Assembly: GCA_002360535.1 (NCBI GenBank)
Contig: DEQR01000033.1
Location: 1-23,914 of the forward strand
Reading direction: 5' to 3'
Length of the DNA stretch: 23,914 nucleotides
Origin: Thiobacillus sp. UBA3361
Lineage (GTDB): Bacteria > Pseudomonadota > Gammaproteobacteria > Burkholderiales > Thiobacillaceae
Below the pieces are notes generated by a model. That model had not been told where the DNA came from and did not search any database. It worked only from the letters and a program-made list of their open reading frames with translations. Of this stretch, positions 7,316-15,571 are shown in pieces. Numbering within the stretch: position 1 is the stretch's first letter; each line of letters begins with the position of its first letter. Made by a program: the position numbers and the translations under genes.

Positions 7316-7886
7316 GGCTGAGGCACAGGACGCGGGTGCAGACCCGGTCCAGGAAGGCCGGATCGTGGCTGACCACCAGGCAGGCGCGGCGCTGGCGCTC
7401 GGCGTTGATCTCCTCGGCGGCCAGGTCTGTGTGGCGCCGATCCAGGTTATTGGTGGGCTCGTCCAGCAGGACCAAGTCGGCGTCGCCCCCCAGGCAGGCC
7501 CACAGGCACAACAGTTGGTATTCGCCGCCGGACAGCCGGTCAATGCGGCTGTCGAGCTTGTTCTCCAGGGCCGGGGGCGGCGGCAGCTGGCAAGCATCCA
7601 TATGGCGCAGCAGTTCCCGTCCGGACAGGGGCAGTTCCGCCGGCCGCGCCGGCCGCTGGGGCAGGTGGCGCAGGCGCAGTCCCGGGAGGCGCCACAACTC
7701 GCCGGCGTGGATCCGGGCGGTGCCCAGGATGGCGCCCAGCAGGGTGGACTTGCCCGCCCCGTTGGGCCCCAGCAGGCCCAGGGTTTCACCCCGGGCCAGG
7801 CTGAAGCTGGCGGGGGCGGTGACCGGTGCCTGGTGGCCGGCCACCAGGCTACGCAGTTCCAGCAGGGTTTCGCCGTCGCCAGCCAT
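7305..7886 (-). CDS. znuC: Metal ABC transporter ATPase (ZnuC-like), short form
   Basis: 193 residues, shorter than most ZnuC proteins (about 230-250). All core ABC elements are present: Walker A GPNGAGKST (40-48), Q-loop Q77, signature LSGGE (118-122), Walker B DLVLLDEP (137-144), D-loop NNLD and H-loop H174. The ATG at 7886 shares one base with the znuA stop (TGATG), so this start is chosen over an upstream in-frame codon at 7919. There is no His-rich C-terminal extension, only a terminal HEH. It powers metal uptake with the neighbouring permease and binding protein. Confidence 0.87.
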   Translation of the reverse strand: MAGDGETLLELRSLVAGHQAPVTAPASFSLARGETLGLLGPNGAGKSTLLGAILGTARIHAGELWRLPGLRLRHLPQRPARPAELPLSGRELLRHMDACQLPPPPALENKLDSRIDRLSGGEYQLLCLWACLGGDADLVLLDEPTNNLDRRHTDLAAEEINAERQRRACLVVSHDPAFLDRVCTRVLCLSHEH

Positions 7887-8767
7887 CAGGGCCTGCCCGG
7901 CGCCAGGGCGGCGACCCACTGGTCAATGAGGTGGAAATAGGCCTGGGCGTCCGCCTCCTTGGCAGGCTCCAGGTCCACCTGGCGCACTGGCCAGCCCAGC
8001 AGTTCGCCCAGGCGTTCAGGTCCCCGGGCCGGCTGGTAGGGGTGGTGCAGGATCACCCCGGGCCGGCCCTTCAGCTTGGCCGCCAGGCCTTGCAGGTGGC
8101 CGGCGCTGGGCGGCACGCCCGGCACGGGTTCCAGATAACCCAGCACCGGCAGGCCCAACAGGTCCAGCAGGTAATTGCCGTCCTTGTGGAACAGCACCGC
8201 GCCTGGAGCGCCGGCGGCCCGGGCCTTCCAGCCCGGCAGGCGTTGCGCCACGGCGGCCGCGAAGCGCTCCGCCCGCTGCCGGAAGCCGGCGGCCTGGTCC
8301 GGTTCCAACTTGGCCATGCGCTCCGCCAGGGCACGGGCGATGCCAGCCATGCGCGCCGGGTCCATGTTGACATGGGGGTTGCCGGCCGGGTGCACGTCCC
8401 CCAGGGCCCGGTCGGCCTTTTCACCGGCCTCCAGCAGGGGCACCTGGGCGGCGGCCTCGAAATATCCGGGGCGGCCGGGCAGGATGCGCGGGTTGGCCGC
8501 GCCCTGGCTGGCGGCCGGCAGCCAGCCCATCTCCAGTTCGGCGCCCACCGCCACCACCAGGTCCGCGTCCCGCAGGGCGCGCATCATGGACGGCTTGGCC
8601 TGGAGCATGTGGGGGTCCCGGTCGGGGGGCGCCAGCACGGTGACCCGTGCCGCGTCCCCGCCCACCTCCCGAGCCAGCATGCCCATGCTGGCGGTGGTGG
8701 CCACCACGTTCAGGGCCCAGGCGGTTTGGGCCATGAGGCCCAGCAGAATGATGACGACATATCGCAT
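7886..8767 (-). CDS. znuA: Periplasmic zinc-binding protein of the metal ABC transporter (ZnuA-like)
   Basis: 293 residues with a signal peptide ending about WA-LN (residues 17-20). It belongs to the cluster A-I metal-binding proteins. The His ligands are in the expected motifs: H53 in DPHMLQAKP, H132 in NPHVNMDP and H194 in FHKDGNYLLDLLGL. The next block is EPVPGVPPSAGHL. The family's fourth ligand is not obvious; HHPYQ near 241-245 is the nearest candidate. The His/Asp-rich loop found in many Gram-negative ZnuA proteins is absent. A GGAGGG ribosome site overlaps the preceding stop, 12 bases from the outer-membrane protein gene. It captures periplasmic metal for ZnuB. Confidence 0.87.
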   Translation of the reverse strand: MRYVVIILLGLMAQTAWALNVVATTASMGMLAREVGGDAARVTVLAPPDRDPHMLQAKPSMMRALRDADLVVAVGAELEMGWLPAASQGAANPRILPGRPGYFEAAAQVPLLEAGEKADRALGDVHPAGNPHVNMDPARMAGIARALAERMAKLEPDQAAGFRQRAERFAAAVAQRLPGWKARAAGAPGAVLFHKDGNYLLDLLGLPVLGYLEPVPGVPPSAGHLQGLAAKLKGRPGVILHHPYQPARGPERLGELLGWPVRQVDLEPAKEADAQAYFHLIDQWVAALAPGRP

Positions 8768-8779
8768 GGCTTGCCCTCC

Positions 8780-10279
8780 TCAGAACTTGTGGGCGCCGTG
8801 GGCGCCCAGGCTGTGCTGGTATTGCAGGAACACCTGGTTGACCCGGTTCTTGACACCATTGAGGCTGTCTTCCCACAGATCCGCCGTGGAGGCCTGCAGA
8901 CGCAGCCGGCTGAACTCGCTGAAGTGGTGGGTCAGGGACAGGGTCCAGCGGTCGGAGTCGTTCTTGTCCCAGATGCGTCCCGCCGGGCCGTCCAGCTTGT
9001 TGGTCAGGCCGGTGACGTCGTAGCGCACCCCCACCTGCCAGTTGGGGGCGAAGCCGTACAGGCCGGCCAGGTAGAAGCCGTCCTGGGTGAACTTGCGGGC
9101 CTGGCCGAGTGCTTCGGCGGGATCCTCGTGGAATGCCAGGGTCAGATTTTTTCTTTCGCGGATGTACTCGGCCGACAGCTTGAGATCGCCCTGGCCATAG
9201 GCGCCAGGGGCGTCGTACTTGTAGACCCAGTCGGCCCCCCACAGCCAGGACTTGCCCTGCAGCGCATGGACGCATTCGCCGCCTGCGGCGCACGTCTGCG
9301 GGGCATCAGGGTCGGACTCGTCGTGGACTTCCTGATGCTGGGTTGCCCGCGCGCCCCACAGGCCGAACTGCATCGCATGGTCGTCGCCGAGGTCGGGAGC
9401 CAGCTTGGCGAAGGCCGTGAAGAGACGGGGGCCGGCCTTCTCTCCCGCGAGATCGCCATTGCCAGTCACTACCAGAGAGCCATCGGCCCGATCGGTGGGC
9501 ACTTCCTCCCCGGCAGTACCAAACACCTGCTCGTTGCCTTGCAGGAGTTCCGCGCCCAACAGGGTGTAGACGCTGCCGGTCCTGGGCCGCCAGGTGAATT
9601 GCAGGCCGGTATCCATGATGCCGTGCTCCCCCAGCAGGGTGCGGTAGGCCAGGTTCTGGTCCACGAAATCCCAGGTGTGGGGGTGCTGGTCGTTCAGGTA
9701 GCCGATGCCGGACAGGAACTTGCCGCCGCGGATCTTCAGGCCGGCGGGCAGGCTACGGGTGTCGAAGTAGGCCTCTTCCAGTTCCACGCCGCCGCCGGAG
9801 TCCACGGTCATCATCAGGTTGGCGTCGAAGTACGGGTCCACGCTGGCGGAGAAGGCGATTTCCGTGGCGCGCAGGTTGAAGCCCCGCTCCAGTTCGCCGT
9901 GGCCGTGGCCCTCGTGGTCGTGGCCGTGGTTGATGCCGTCGATGTGCTCGTATTTCTCGGGCCCGGCGCCGCTCTGGTTGTCGCCGTAGTAGACGCCGTC
10001 CAGGATCACCGAGATCTGGGGGTTGAAGGCGGTGCCGGAGCTGACCTGGCCCAGGCGGTCGCTGCCCGCCGGGGCGGGGCGTTCCGTCCGGACGGTCTGC
10101 AGCTCGGCGGCCTTCAGGCGGGCCTCCATCTCCGCCAGGCGGGCTTCATATGACTGCTTCATTTCCCGAAGCTCGGCGCGCAGGGCGTCCAGGTCGGCGT
10201 TGGCCAGGGCCGGCGTGGCCATGGGAAAGGCAAGGCTGGCGGCCAGCAAGGCGGCCGCCAGGGGAGAATGCTTGAACAT
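8780..10279 (-). CDS. Porin-like outer-membrane protein with coiled coil and His-rich segment, probable zinc uptake
   Basis: 499 residues. A signal peptide ends at ALA (about 26). A charged heptad-like coiled coil follows (about 28-60, DALRAELREMKQSYEARL). A His-rich loop lies at about 112-127 (H112, H118, H120, H122, H125, H127). The rest is amphipathic beta strands ending in HKF, and a C-terminal Phe is the usual outer-membrane assembly signal. There is no TonB box or plug domain, so it looks like a porin rather than a TonB-dependent receptor. Database entries for similar proteins sometimes carry a zinc-regulated outer-membrane receptor name. GAGGA lies just before the ATG. Position directly upstream of znuA and the His cluster suggest a zinc-selective pore. 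Confidence 0.75.
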   Translation of the reverse strand: MFKHSPLAAALLAASLAFPMATPALANADLDALRAELREMKQSYEARLAEMEARLKAAELQTVRTERPAPAGSDRLGQVSSGTAFNPQISVILDGVYYGDNQSGAGPEKYEHIDGINHGHDHEGHGHGELERGFNLRATEIAFSASVDPYFDANLMMTVDSGGGVELEEAYFDTRSLPAGLKIRGGKFLSGIGYLNDQHPHTWDFVDQNLAYRTLLGEHGIMDTGLQFTWRPRTGSVYTLLGAELLQGNEQVFGTAGEEVPTDRADGSLVVTGNGDLAGEKAGPRLFTAFAKLAPDLGDDHAMQFGLWGARATQHQEVHDESDPDAPQTCAAGGECVHALQGKSWLWGADWVYKYDAPGAYGQGDLKLSAEYIRERKNLTLAFHEDPAEALGQARKFTQDGFYLAGLYGFAPNWQVGVRYDVTGLTNKLDGPAGRIWDKNDSDRWTLSLTHHFSEFSRLRLQASTADLWEDSLNGVKNRVNQVFLQYQHSLGAHGAHKF

Positions 10280-10349
10280 GGTTTTCCTCGTCTGGGTATA
10301 CCTATGAATGAATGTCCTCCGCGCCAGGGCGCGGGGGTGATCGGGGACA

Positions 10350-10643
10350 TCAGGCGAGGTACGAAGGTGGGGCGCGGCTGCGATAGCCGGGGCGCGGAGC
10401 GCAAGGGGCCCGCTGGACTTCCGGGACAAAGGCGCGGGGCTGATCCGCCAGGGGCACGGTTGGGGCTGGCGCGGCCAAGCCATGATCCAGGGCAGCGTAG
10501 GCCAGGCACCATTCACAGGCGGCCTGGGGTTCGCCCTCATGTCCCCCATGGTCTTCAAATCCGTGGCTCAGACCATGCGACAACCCCGCCCACTGGACGA
10601 CCAGCAAAGCGGCGGCGAGCAGCAACAGGCGGGAAAGCTTCAT
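10350..10643 (-). CDS. Small exported His-rich protein, DUF2946-like (hypothetical)
   Basis: 97 residues. An N-terminal signal peptide (MKLSRLLLLAAALLVVQWAG) is followed by a His-rich stretch (LSHGLSHGFEDHGGHEG), a CEWCLAYAAL motif and the C-terminal YRSRAPP. The combination of signal peptide, His segment, CxxC-like pair and terminal RAPP resembles small DUF2946-type proteins found near copper or zinc genes. The biochemical role is unknown; periplasmic metal binding is inferred from composition. It lies between the DUF3299 gene and the porin gene with gaps of 53 and 70 bases. No strong ribosome site precedes the ATG. Confidence 0.6.
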   Translation of the reverse strand: MKLSRLLLLAAALLVVQWAGLSHGLSHGFEDHGGHEGEPQAACEWCLAYAALDHGLAAPAPTVPLADQPRAFVPEVQRAPCAPRPGYRSRAPPSYLA

Positions 10644-10666
10644 GGGCCCAGGCAGCCTCGGAATGG

Positions 10667-10683
10667 ATGATATACGCTAGCGT
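10667..10683 (-). promoter_or_regulatory. Palindrome and possible -10 element inside the zinc cluster
   Basis: The perfect 10-base palindrome ACGCTAGCGT (10674-10683) abuts a minus-strand TATCAT (10672-10667), the same -10 hexamer proposed for the ZIP promoter. It lies 24-40 bases upstream of the small His-rich gene. No convincing -35 is seen, and the palindrome does not match the GCAA-N4-GTTGC operator. It may be an internal promoter or operator. Confidence 0.25.
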
Positions 10684-10696
10684 TTGTTCACCTGGC

Positions 10697-11263
10697 TTAC
10701 CGCCGGGTTTCCTTGTACGGCTCTACCCGCGCGTTTGTCATGCGATAGGTGGCATCCCCCAGTTCGCTTTTCTTGTAGGAGATTTCCAGCACGCCGCTCA
10801 CCCACACGGCGTCCATGCCGGTCTTGCTTTTCACCGACTTGGCAGGCAGCACATGGATGACCTGGTTGGACGGCGGCGGCGGCACGTGGATGCAGGCGCC
10901 GAAGTAGGGCACCAGCAGGAATTCCTTCACCTCCTGCTTGCCCCATTCCAGGGGCACCATGAAGCCGGGGATGCGAATGGGCTTGCCGGCCATGGCCGGG
11001 TTGGCGGGGGCGGCGTTCCAGCTGGCCTTGAGCCGGTCCAGGGCCTCCTGGGCCCGGGGGTCGGAATCCTGGAGCTTGTTCAGGTCCAGGCCCTGGAGGG
11101 CCTGCATGGGGTCCCAGTCCCGGGGCATCAGGTCATCCCAGGTGATCTCCTTGTAGCTGCCGGGCTTGGCGTTCTGGGCCGTCAGGCGGTCGCCCACCTT
11201 GTAATCCGCCGCCTGGACGGGCAGGGCCAGGAGGGTAAGTAGCGTCAGCAGCAGTGCTTTCAT
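10697..11263 (-). CDS. DUF3299-family exported protein
   Basis: 188 residues with a short signal peptide (cleavage after VQA, about residue 17). The DUF3299 core is recognisable: IPGFMVPLEW, then FLLVPYFGACIHVPPPPSNQVIHV, then VWVSGVLEI. The family is periplasmic and of unknown function. Its conserved Cys-x-His and proline-rich loop could bind metal, which is inference. The ATG at 11263 follows the permease stop by seven bases, with a GGA ahead of it. In Pseudomonas aeruginosa the Zur-controlled PA4063-PA4066 genes encode the same combination of a His-rich protein, an ABC pair and a DUF3299 protein, so a role in zinc handling at the envelope is likely. Confidence 0.82.
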   Translation of the reverse strand: MKALLLTLLTLLALPVQAADYKVGDRLTAQNAKPGSYKEITWDDLMPRDWDPMQALQGLDLNKLQDSDPRAQEALDRLKASWNAAPANPAMAGKPIRIPGFMVPLEWGKQEVKEFLLVPYFGACIHVPPPPSNQVIHVLPAKSVKSKTGMDAVWVSGVLEISYKKSELGDATYRMTNARVEPYKETRR

Positions 11264-11270
11264 GTCATTC

Positions 11271-12551
11271 CTATATGCGAGGCGTGAGGCCGTCCGCCAG
11301 GGACAGCCGGTAGGCCCGCCAGCCGGGCAGCAGGCTGGCCAGCAGGCCGACGGCGACGACCGACCCCAGCAGGGTCGCTTCTCCCGCCGTAGGCACGGCG
11401 ACGGCCAGGACGATGCCGTAGTGGGCTGCAATCCAGGGCCCGGCCGCCAGGCCCAGTCCGGTGAGCAGGATGACGCCCAGGGCGGCCCCAGCCAGGGTGA
11501 GGCCCAGTCCTTCCAGGGTCAGGAGCCATAGTATGTCCAATGGCCCGGCCCCCACCGAGCGCAGGATGGCCAGTTCCCGACGCCGCTCGTTCAGCCCGGC
11601 CAGCACCACGGCCACCAGGCCCGCCAGACCGACGGCCACCACCAGGCCGGACACCGCCAGCAGGGCCTGCTCCCCCACGCCCACCACCTCCCACAATTGG
11701 GCCAGGGCCACGCCGGGCAGCACGGCCATGAGGGGTTCGTCCCGGTAGCCGTTCACGTAGCGTTGCACCGAAAACACCGCCGCCCGGGATTCCAGGCCCA
11801 GGATCACGGCGGTGACCGACTTGGGGGTGAGGTCGAACTTGCGGGCGAATTGTGCCGGGATGCTCACCCCGGGGATAGGCGCGCCGCCCTGCCAGTCCAG
11901 GTGGATGGCCTCCAGGCCCTGCAGGCTGATGTGCACCGCCCGGTCCACCGGGGTGCCGGTGCGAGCCAGGATGCCGGCCACGGTGAAGGGCTTGTCGGCG
12001 TGTTCCGCCAGGCCCGGTTCACCACTGCCGTGGCTGAGGGTCAGCCGGTCGCCGAGCCGGTAGCCCAGGGCCTCGGCCACCTCGGCCCCCAGCACGGCGC
12101 TGAACAGGTCGTCCGGGCCGTCCCGGAAGGCGCGGCCCTTGGCCAGGCGCAGGGCCTGGCGGTCGCCGTGGCGGAAGTGGTCGAAGTAGGCCTGGCTGGT
12201 GCCCAGCACTGGATAGCCCCGGTGGCTGTCGCCCAGGGAGAGGGGGATGGCCCAGGCCACCGCCGGGTGGGCGCTCAGGGCCTGGACGCTGGGCCAGCCC
12301 AGGTTGTGGGTGGCCTCGCCCAGGTGGAACACGGCGTAGAGCATCAGCTGCAAGGGGCTGCCCCGGGCGCCCACCACCAGGTCGGCGCCGGACACGGACT
12401 GGGTGAAGCCCTCCTTCACCCCCTGCCGTAGGCGCTCCACCCCCAGGAGCAGGCACACCGACAGGGCGATGGCCAGCACCGTCAGGGCCAGGGTGGCGCG
12501 CCGGTTCCAGGCGCTGCGGGCAGCCAGGGGCATCAGGTGGAGCAGGTTCAT
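11271..12551 (-). CDS. MacB/FtsX-type ABC transporter permease
   Basis: 426 residues. An N-terminal helix (about 20-40, ATLALTVLAIALSVCLLLGV) precedes a large periplasmic domain (about 45-290, beginning FTQSVSGADLVVGARG). Three C-terminal helices follow, including VAVGLAGLVAVVLAGLNERRRELAILRSVGA, the conserved FtsX segment that touches the ATPase. This is the MacB/LolC topology of mechanotransmission ABC systems, which pull substrates or lipoproteins from the membrane rather than form a pore. It pairs with the ATPase encoded immediately upstream (ATGA overlap at 12548-12551). The substrate is unknown. Its zinc-cluster context and the PA4065-like arrangement point to envelope metal homeostasis. 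Confidence 0.86.
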   Translation of the reverse strand: MNLLHLMPLAARSAWNRRATLALTVLAIALSVCLLLGVERLRQGVKEGFTQSVSGADLVVGARGSPLQLMLYAVFHLGEATHNLGWPSVQALSAHPAVAWAIPLSLGDSHRGYPVLGTSQAYFDHFRHGDRQALRLAKGRAFRDGPDDLFSAVLGAEVAEALGYRLGDRLTLSHGSGEPGLAEHADKPFTVAGILARTGTPVDRAVHISLQGLEAIHLDWQGGAPIPGVSIPAQFARKFDLTPKSVTAVILGLESRAAVFSVQRYVNGYRDEPLMAVLPGVALAQLWEVVGVGEQALLAVSGLVVAVGLAGLVAVVLAGLNERRRELAILRSVGAGPLDILWLLTLEGLGLTLAGAALGVILLTGLGLAAGPWIAAHYGIVLAVAVPTAGEATLLGSVVAVGLLASLLPGWRAYRLSLADGLTPRI

Positions 12552-13240
12552 GCTGCCTCCGCCCGGTTGATCTCCCCCAGGGCCAGCACCCGGGGGAAGC
12601 GCGCCGCCAGGCGGCGATCGTGGCTGACGAACACCAGGGCGGCGCCGGCGGCGGCGCACTCGGCCAGCAAGAGGTCCAGGAAGGCGGCCTGGCGCTCCAC
12701 GTCCAGGGCCGAGGTGGGCTCGTCGGCGATGACGATCTCCGGCCGGCCGATCAGGGCCCGGGCCGCCGCCACCCGCTGCTGCTGGCCCACCGACAGGGCG
12801 CTGGCCGGCCGCCGCCAGAGGTCCGGGGCCAGGTCCAGGTGCTCCAGCAGCCGGGCGGCGGCGCCCGCCAGGTCGGCGGCGGACTCCAGGGCCCGGGCCC
12901 GGCGCCGGGGTGAAAACCGGCAGGGCAGCAGCACGTTGTCCAGCACCGGCAGGTAGGGGATCAGGTTGAATTGCTGGAAGACGAGGCCCATGTGGTCCAC
13001 CCGGAAGCGGTCCCGGGCGGCGGCGGACAGGGTGGCCAGGGGCGTGTCCAGGGCGCTGACCCCTCCCGCCTGGGGCAGCAGCACCCCGGCCAGCAGGTTG
13101 AGCAGCGTGCTCTTGCCCGAGCCGGAAGGGCCGTGCAGGAACACCGGCTCGCCGGCCGCCACGCCGAGGTCGACGAGATTCAGGCAGGGCGCCTGGCCGG
13201 GCCAGGCGTAGCGCAGTCGATGGATTTCCAGCAGGGCCAT
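12548..13240 (-). CDS. LolD/MacB-type ABC transporter ATPase
   Basis: 230 residues, a single ABC domain: Walker A HGPSGSGKST (about 36-45), Q-loop in GLVFQQFNLIPYL, signature LSVGQQQR, Walker B IVIADEPTSALD and H-loop SHD. FQQFNLIPYL-x-VLDNV is typical of the LolD/MacB/FtsE group. The signature reads LSVGQ rather than LSGGQ, a tolerated change. The stop overlaps the permease start by four bases. The gene starts 24 bases after the DUF2796 stop. It energises the FtsX-type permease. Confidence 0.88.
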   Translation of the reverse strand: MALLEIHRLRYAWPGQAPCLNLVDLGVAAGEPVFLHGPSGSGKSTLLNLLAGVLLPQAGGVSALDTPLATLSAAARDRFRVDHMGLVFQQFNLIPYLPVLDNVLLPCRFSPRRRARALESAADLAGAAARLLEHLDLAPDLWRRPASALSVGQQQRVAAARALIGRPEIVIADEPTSALDVERQAAFLDLLLAECAAAGAALVFVSHDRRLAARFPRVLALGEINRAEAA

Positions 13241-13264
13241 GGGGGCCAGCTTACCCGCCGGGGG

Positions 13265-13795
13265 TTACCAGCTGAGGAAAGGCTGCTTGCGGGTCAGCCG
13301 GAAGGCCGCCTGGCCCTTGCCGCTCACCACCGCCGCGTCCAAGCGCTTGAGGCCGGGGTACTTGGCGAACAGGCCCACCTTCATGCCGGTGAGCCGGGCG
13401 GGCTGGGCGCAGGTGTAGCGCCAGTCCGCGTCCAGGTCGGCGTGGTCTCCCGCGTCGGCCCGGCCTTCCAGGACCGGGGCCTCGACTTTCGCTTCGTTGA
13501 GCTTGCAGCCCGCCGTGGCGGTGGGGGTGAACAGGCCGTCGCCCCGGCGCAGTGCGGCCAGCAGACCCTGGGCGGCCTGCTTCTGCTTTTCAGTGCGGGG
13601 GGCGTGCTCGAAGCCCAGCAGGTTGTCCAGGGGCGATTCCAGGCGGATGGTCAGGGTGGGGCCGTCCACCGCCACCTCCAGTTGCGCTACCCCGTGCTGG
13701 TGGGCGCCGTGTGCGTGGTGTTCGTGGCCGAGCTCCCCGGCCAGGGCTGGGGCGGCGGCCAGGGCCAGGAGCGGGAGGATGAGTCTGCCGAGCAT
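13265..13795 (-). CDS. DUF2796 His-rich periplasmic protein
   Basis: 176 residues. A signal peptide (MLGRLILPLLALAAAPALA) is followed at once by a zinc-binding-looking HEHHAHGAHQHG, then the DUF2796 core (VAQLEVAVDGPTLTIRLESPLDNLLGFEHAP) and a C-terminal part with two Cys (GCKLNEAK and RYTCAQP). ATG 13795 is chosen because AAGGAG lies five bases upstream. An in-frame ATG at 13813 has no ribosome site. In P. aeruginosa the homologous PA4063 is induced on zinc depletion and encoded with the ABC pair and DUF3299 protein. It probably buffers or hands over zinc in the periplasm. Confidence 0.84.
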   Translation of the reverse strand: MLGRLILPLLALAAAPALAGELGHEHHAHGAHQHGVAQLEVAVDGPTLTIRLESPLDNLLGFEHAPRTEKQKQAAQGLLAALRRGDGLFTPTATAGCKLNEAKVEAPVLEGRADAGDHADLDADWRYTCAQPARLTGMKVGLFAKYPGLKRLDAAVVSGKGQAAFRLTRKQPFLSW

Positions 13796-13852
13796 GGGAG
13801 CTCCTTGGTTCATGATCGGTCGGCGGTCCCTGATCCGCCGTCCGGATTGGGG

Positions 13853-14275
13853 TTACCAGGTCAGGGTCTTGGTGTTGTCCTTGAACAGGGCGGCGCCGGT
13901 GAGTTCCGGCTTGCCCAGCACCAGGCCGGGCAGCAGATCCTCCTCCTTGACCCCGTAGTGCTTCATGCACATGGGGCAGACGATGACCATGCCGCCCTTG
14001 GCCAGGATGTCGGCGATCGCCTTCTGCTGTTCCGGGTACTGCTTGGCATTGGCCTTGGCGCCCACCATCACCCCCTTGTCGTTGAGGAACAGGGTGAGGG
14101 GATGGCCCAGGGCCTGCTGCTTGGCGCCGAAGTTCAGGGCCATGGAGACCCGGTGGGCCTCGTCGGCGGTCATGTTGATGAACAGGGGGTCGCCTGTGCC
14201 CGCCAGGGCCGGTTGGCCGAGGGCGGCCAGTGCCAAGGCGGTGGACAGGGTCAGGGTGCGAAAGGTTTTGTTCAT
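13853..14275 (-). CDS. Periplasmic DsrE-like protein with CPMC motif
   Basis: 140 residues. A signal peptide ends at LA-GT (about 25). The DsrE/YchN-like fold is indicated by DPLFINMTADEAHRVSMAL, LFLNDKGVMV and VIVCPMCMKHYGVKEEDLLPG, with C100 and C103 forming a CxxC pair. DsrE-family proteins relay sulfur or act as small trimeric subunits, but the exported forms are uncharacterised. Embedded between the ZigA-like GTPase and the DUF2796 gene, it may bind metal or keep thiols reduced; this is speculative. A good GGAGATC ribosome site precedes the ATG. The preceding 66-base gap contains a half-match to the Zur operator. Confidence 0.78.
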   Translation of the reverse strand: MNKTFRTLTLSTALALAALGQPALAGTGDPLFINMTADEAHRVSMALNFGAKQQALGHPLTLFLNDKGVMVGAKANAKQYPEQQKAIADILAKGGMVIVCPMCMKHYGVKEEDLLPGLVLGKPELTGAALFKDNTKTLTW

Positions 14276-14341
14276 GGTGATCTCCTGGTTGCGTTGTGGG
14301 GACCGGTCGAGCCGGCGATCAATTTTGCGCCAGAAACCCGG

Positions 14342-15559
<1,218 letters not shown>

Positions 15560-15571
15560 GATGGTTCCTTT

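Noticed and set aside
7826..10153. Long open frame of 775 codons on the plus strand opposite znuA and the porin gene
   Set aside because: Composition-driven shadow in GC-rich DNA; the minus strand holds recognisable znuA and outer-membrane protein sequences with signal peptides and family motifs.
14287..14294. GGTTGCGT half-site upstream of the DsrE-like gene, identical to one arm of operator 2
   Set aside because: The other arm is absent and the bases overlap the region next to the ribosome site; an eight-base match is expected by chance in GC-rich DNA.
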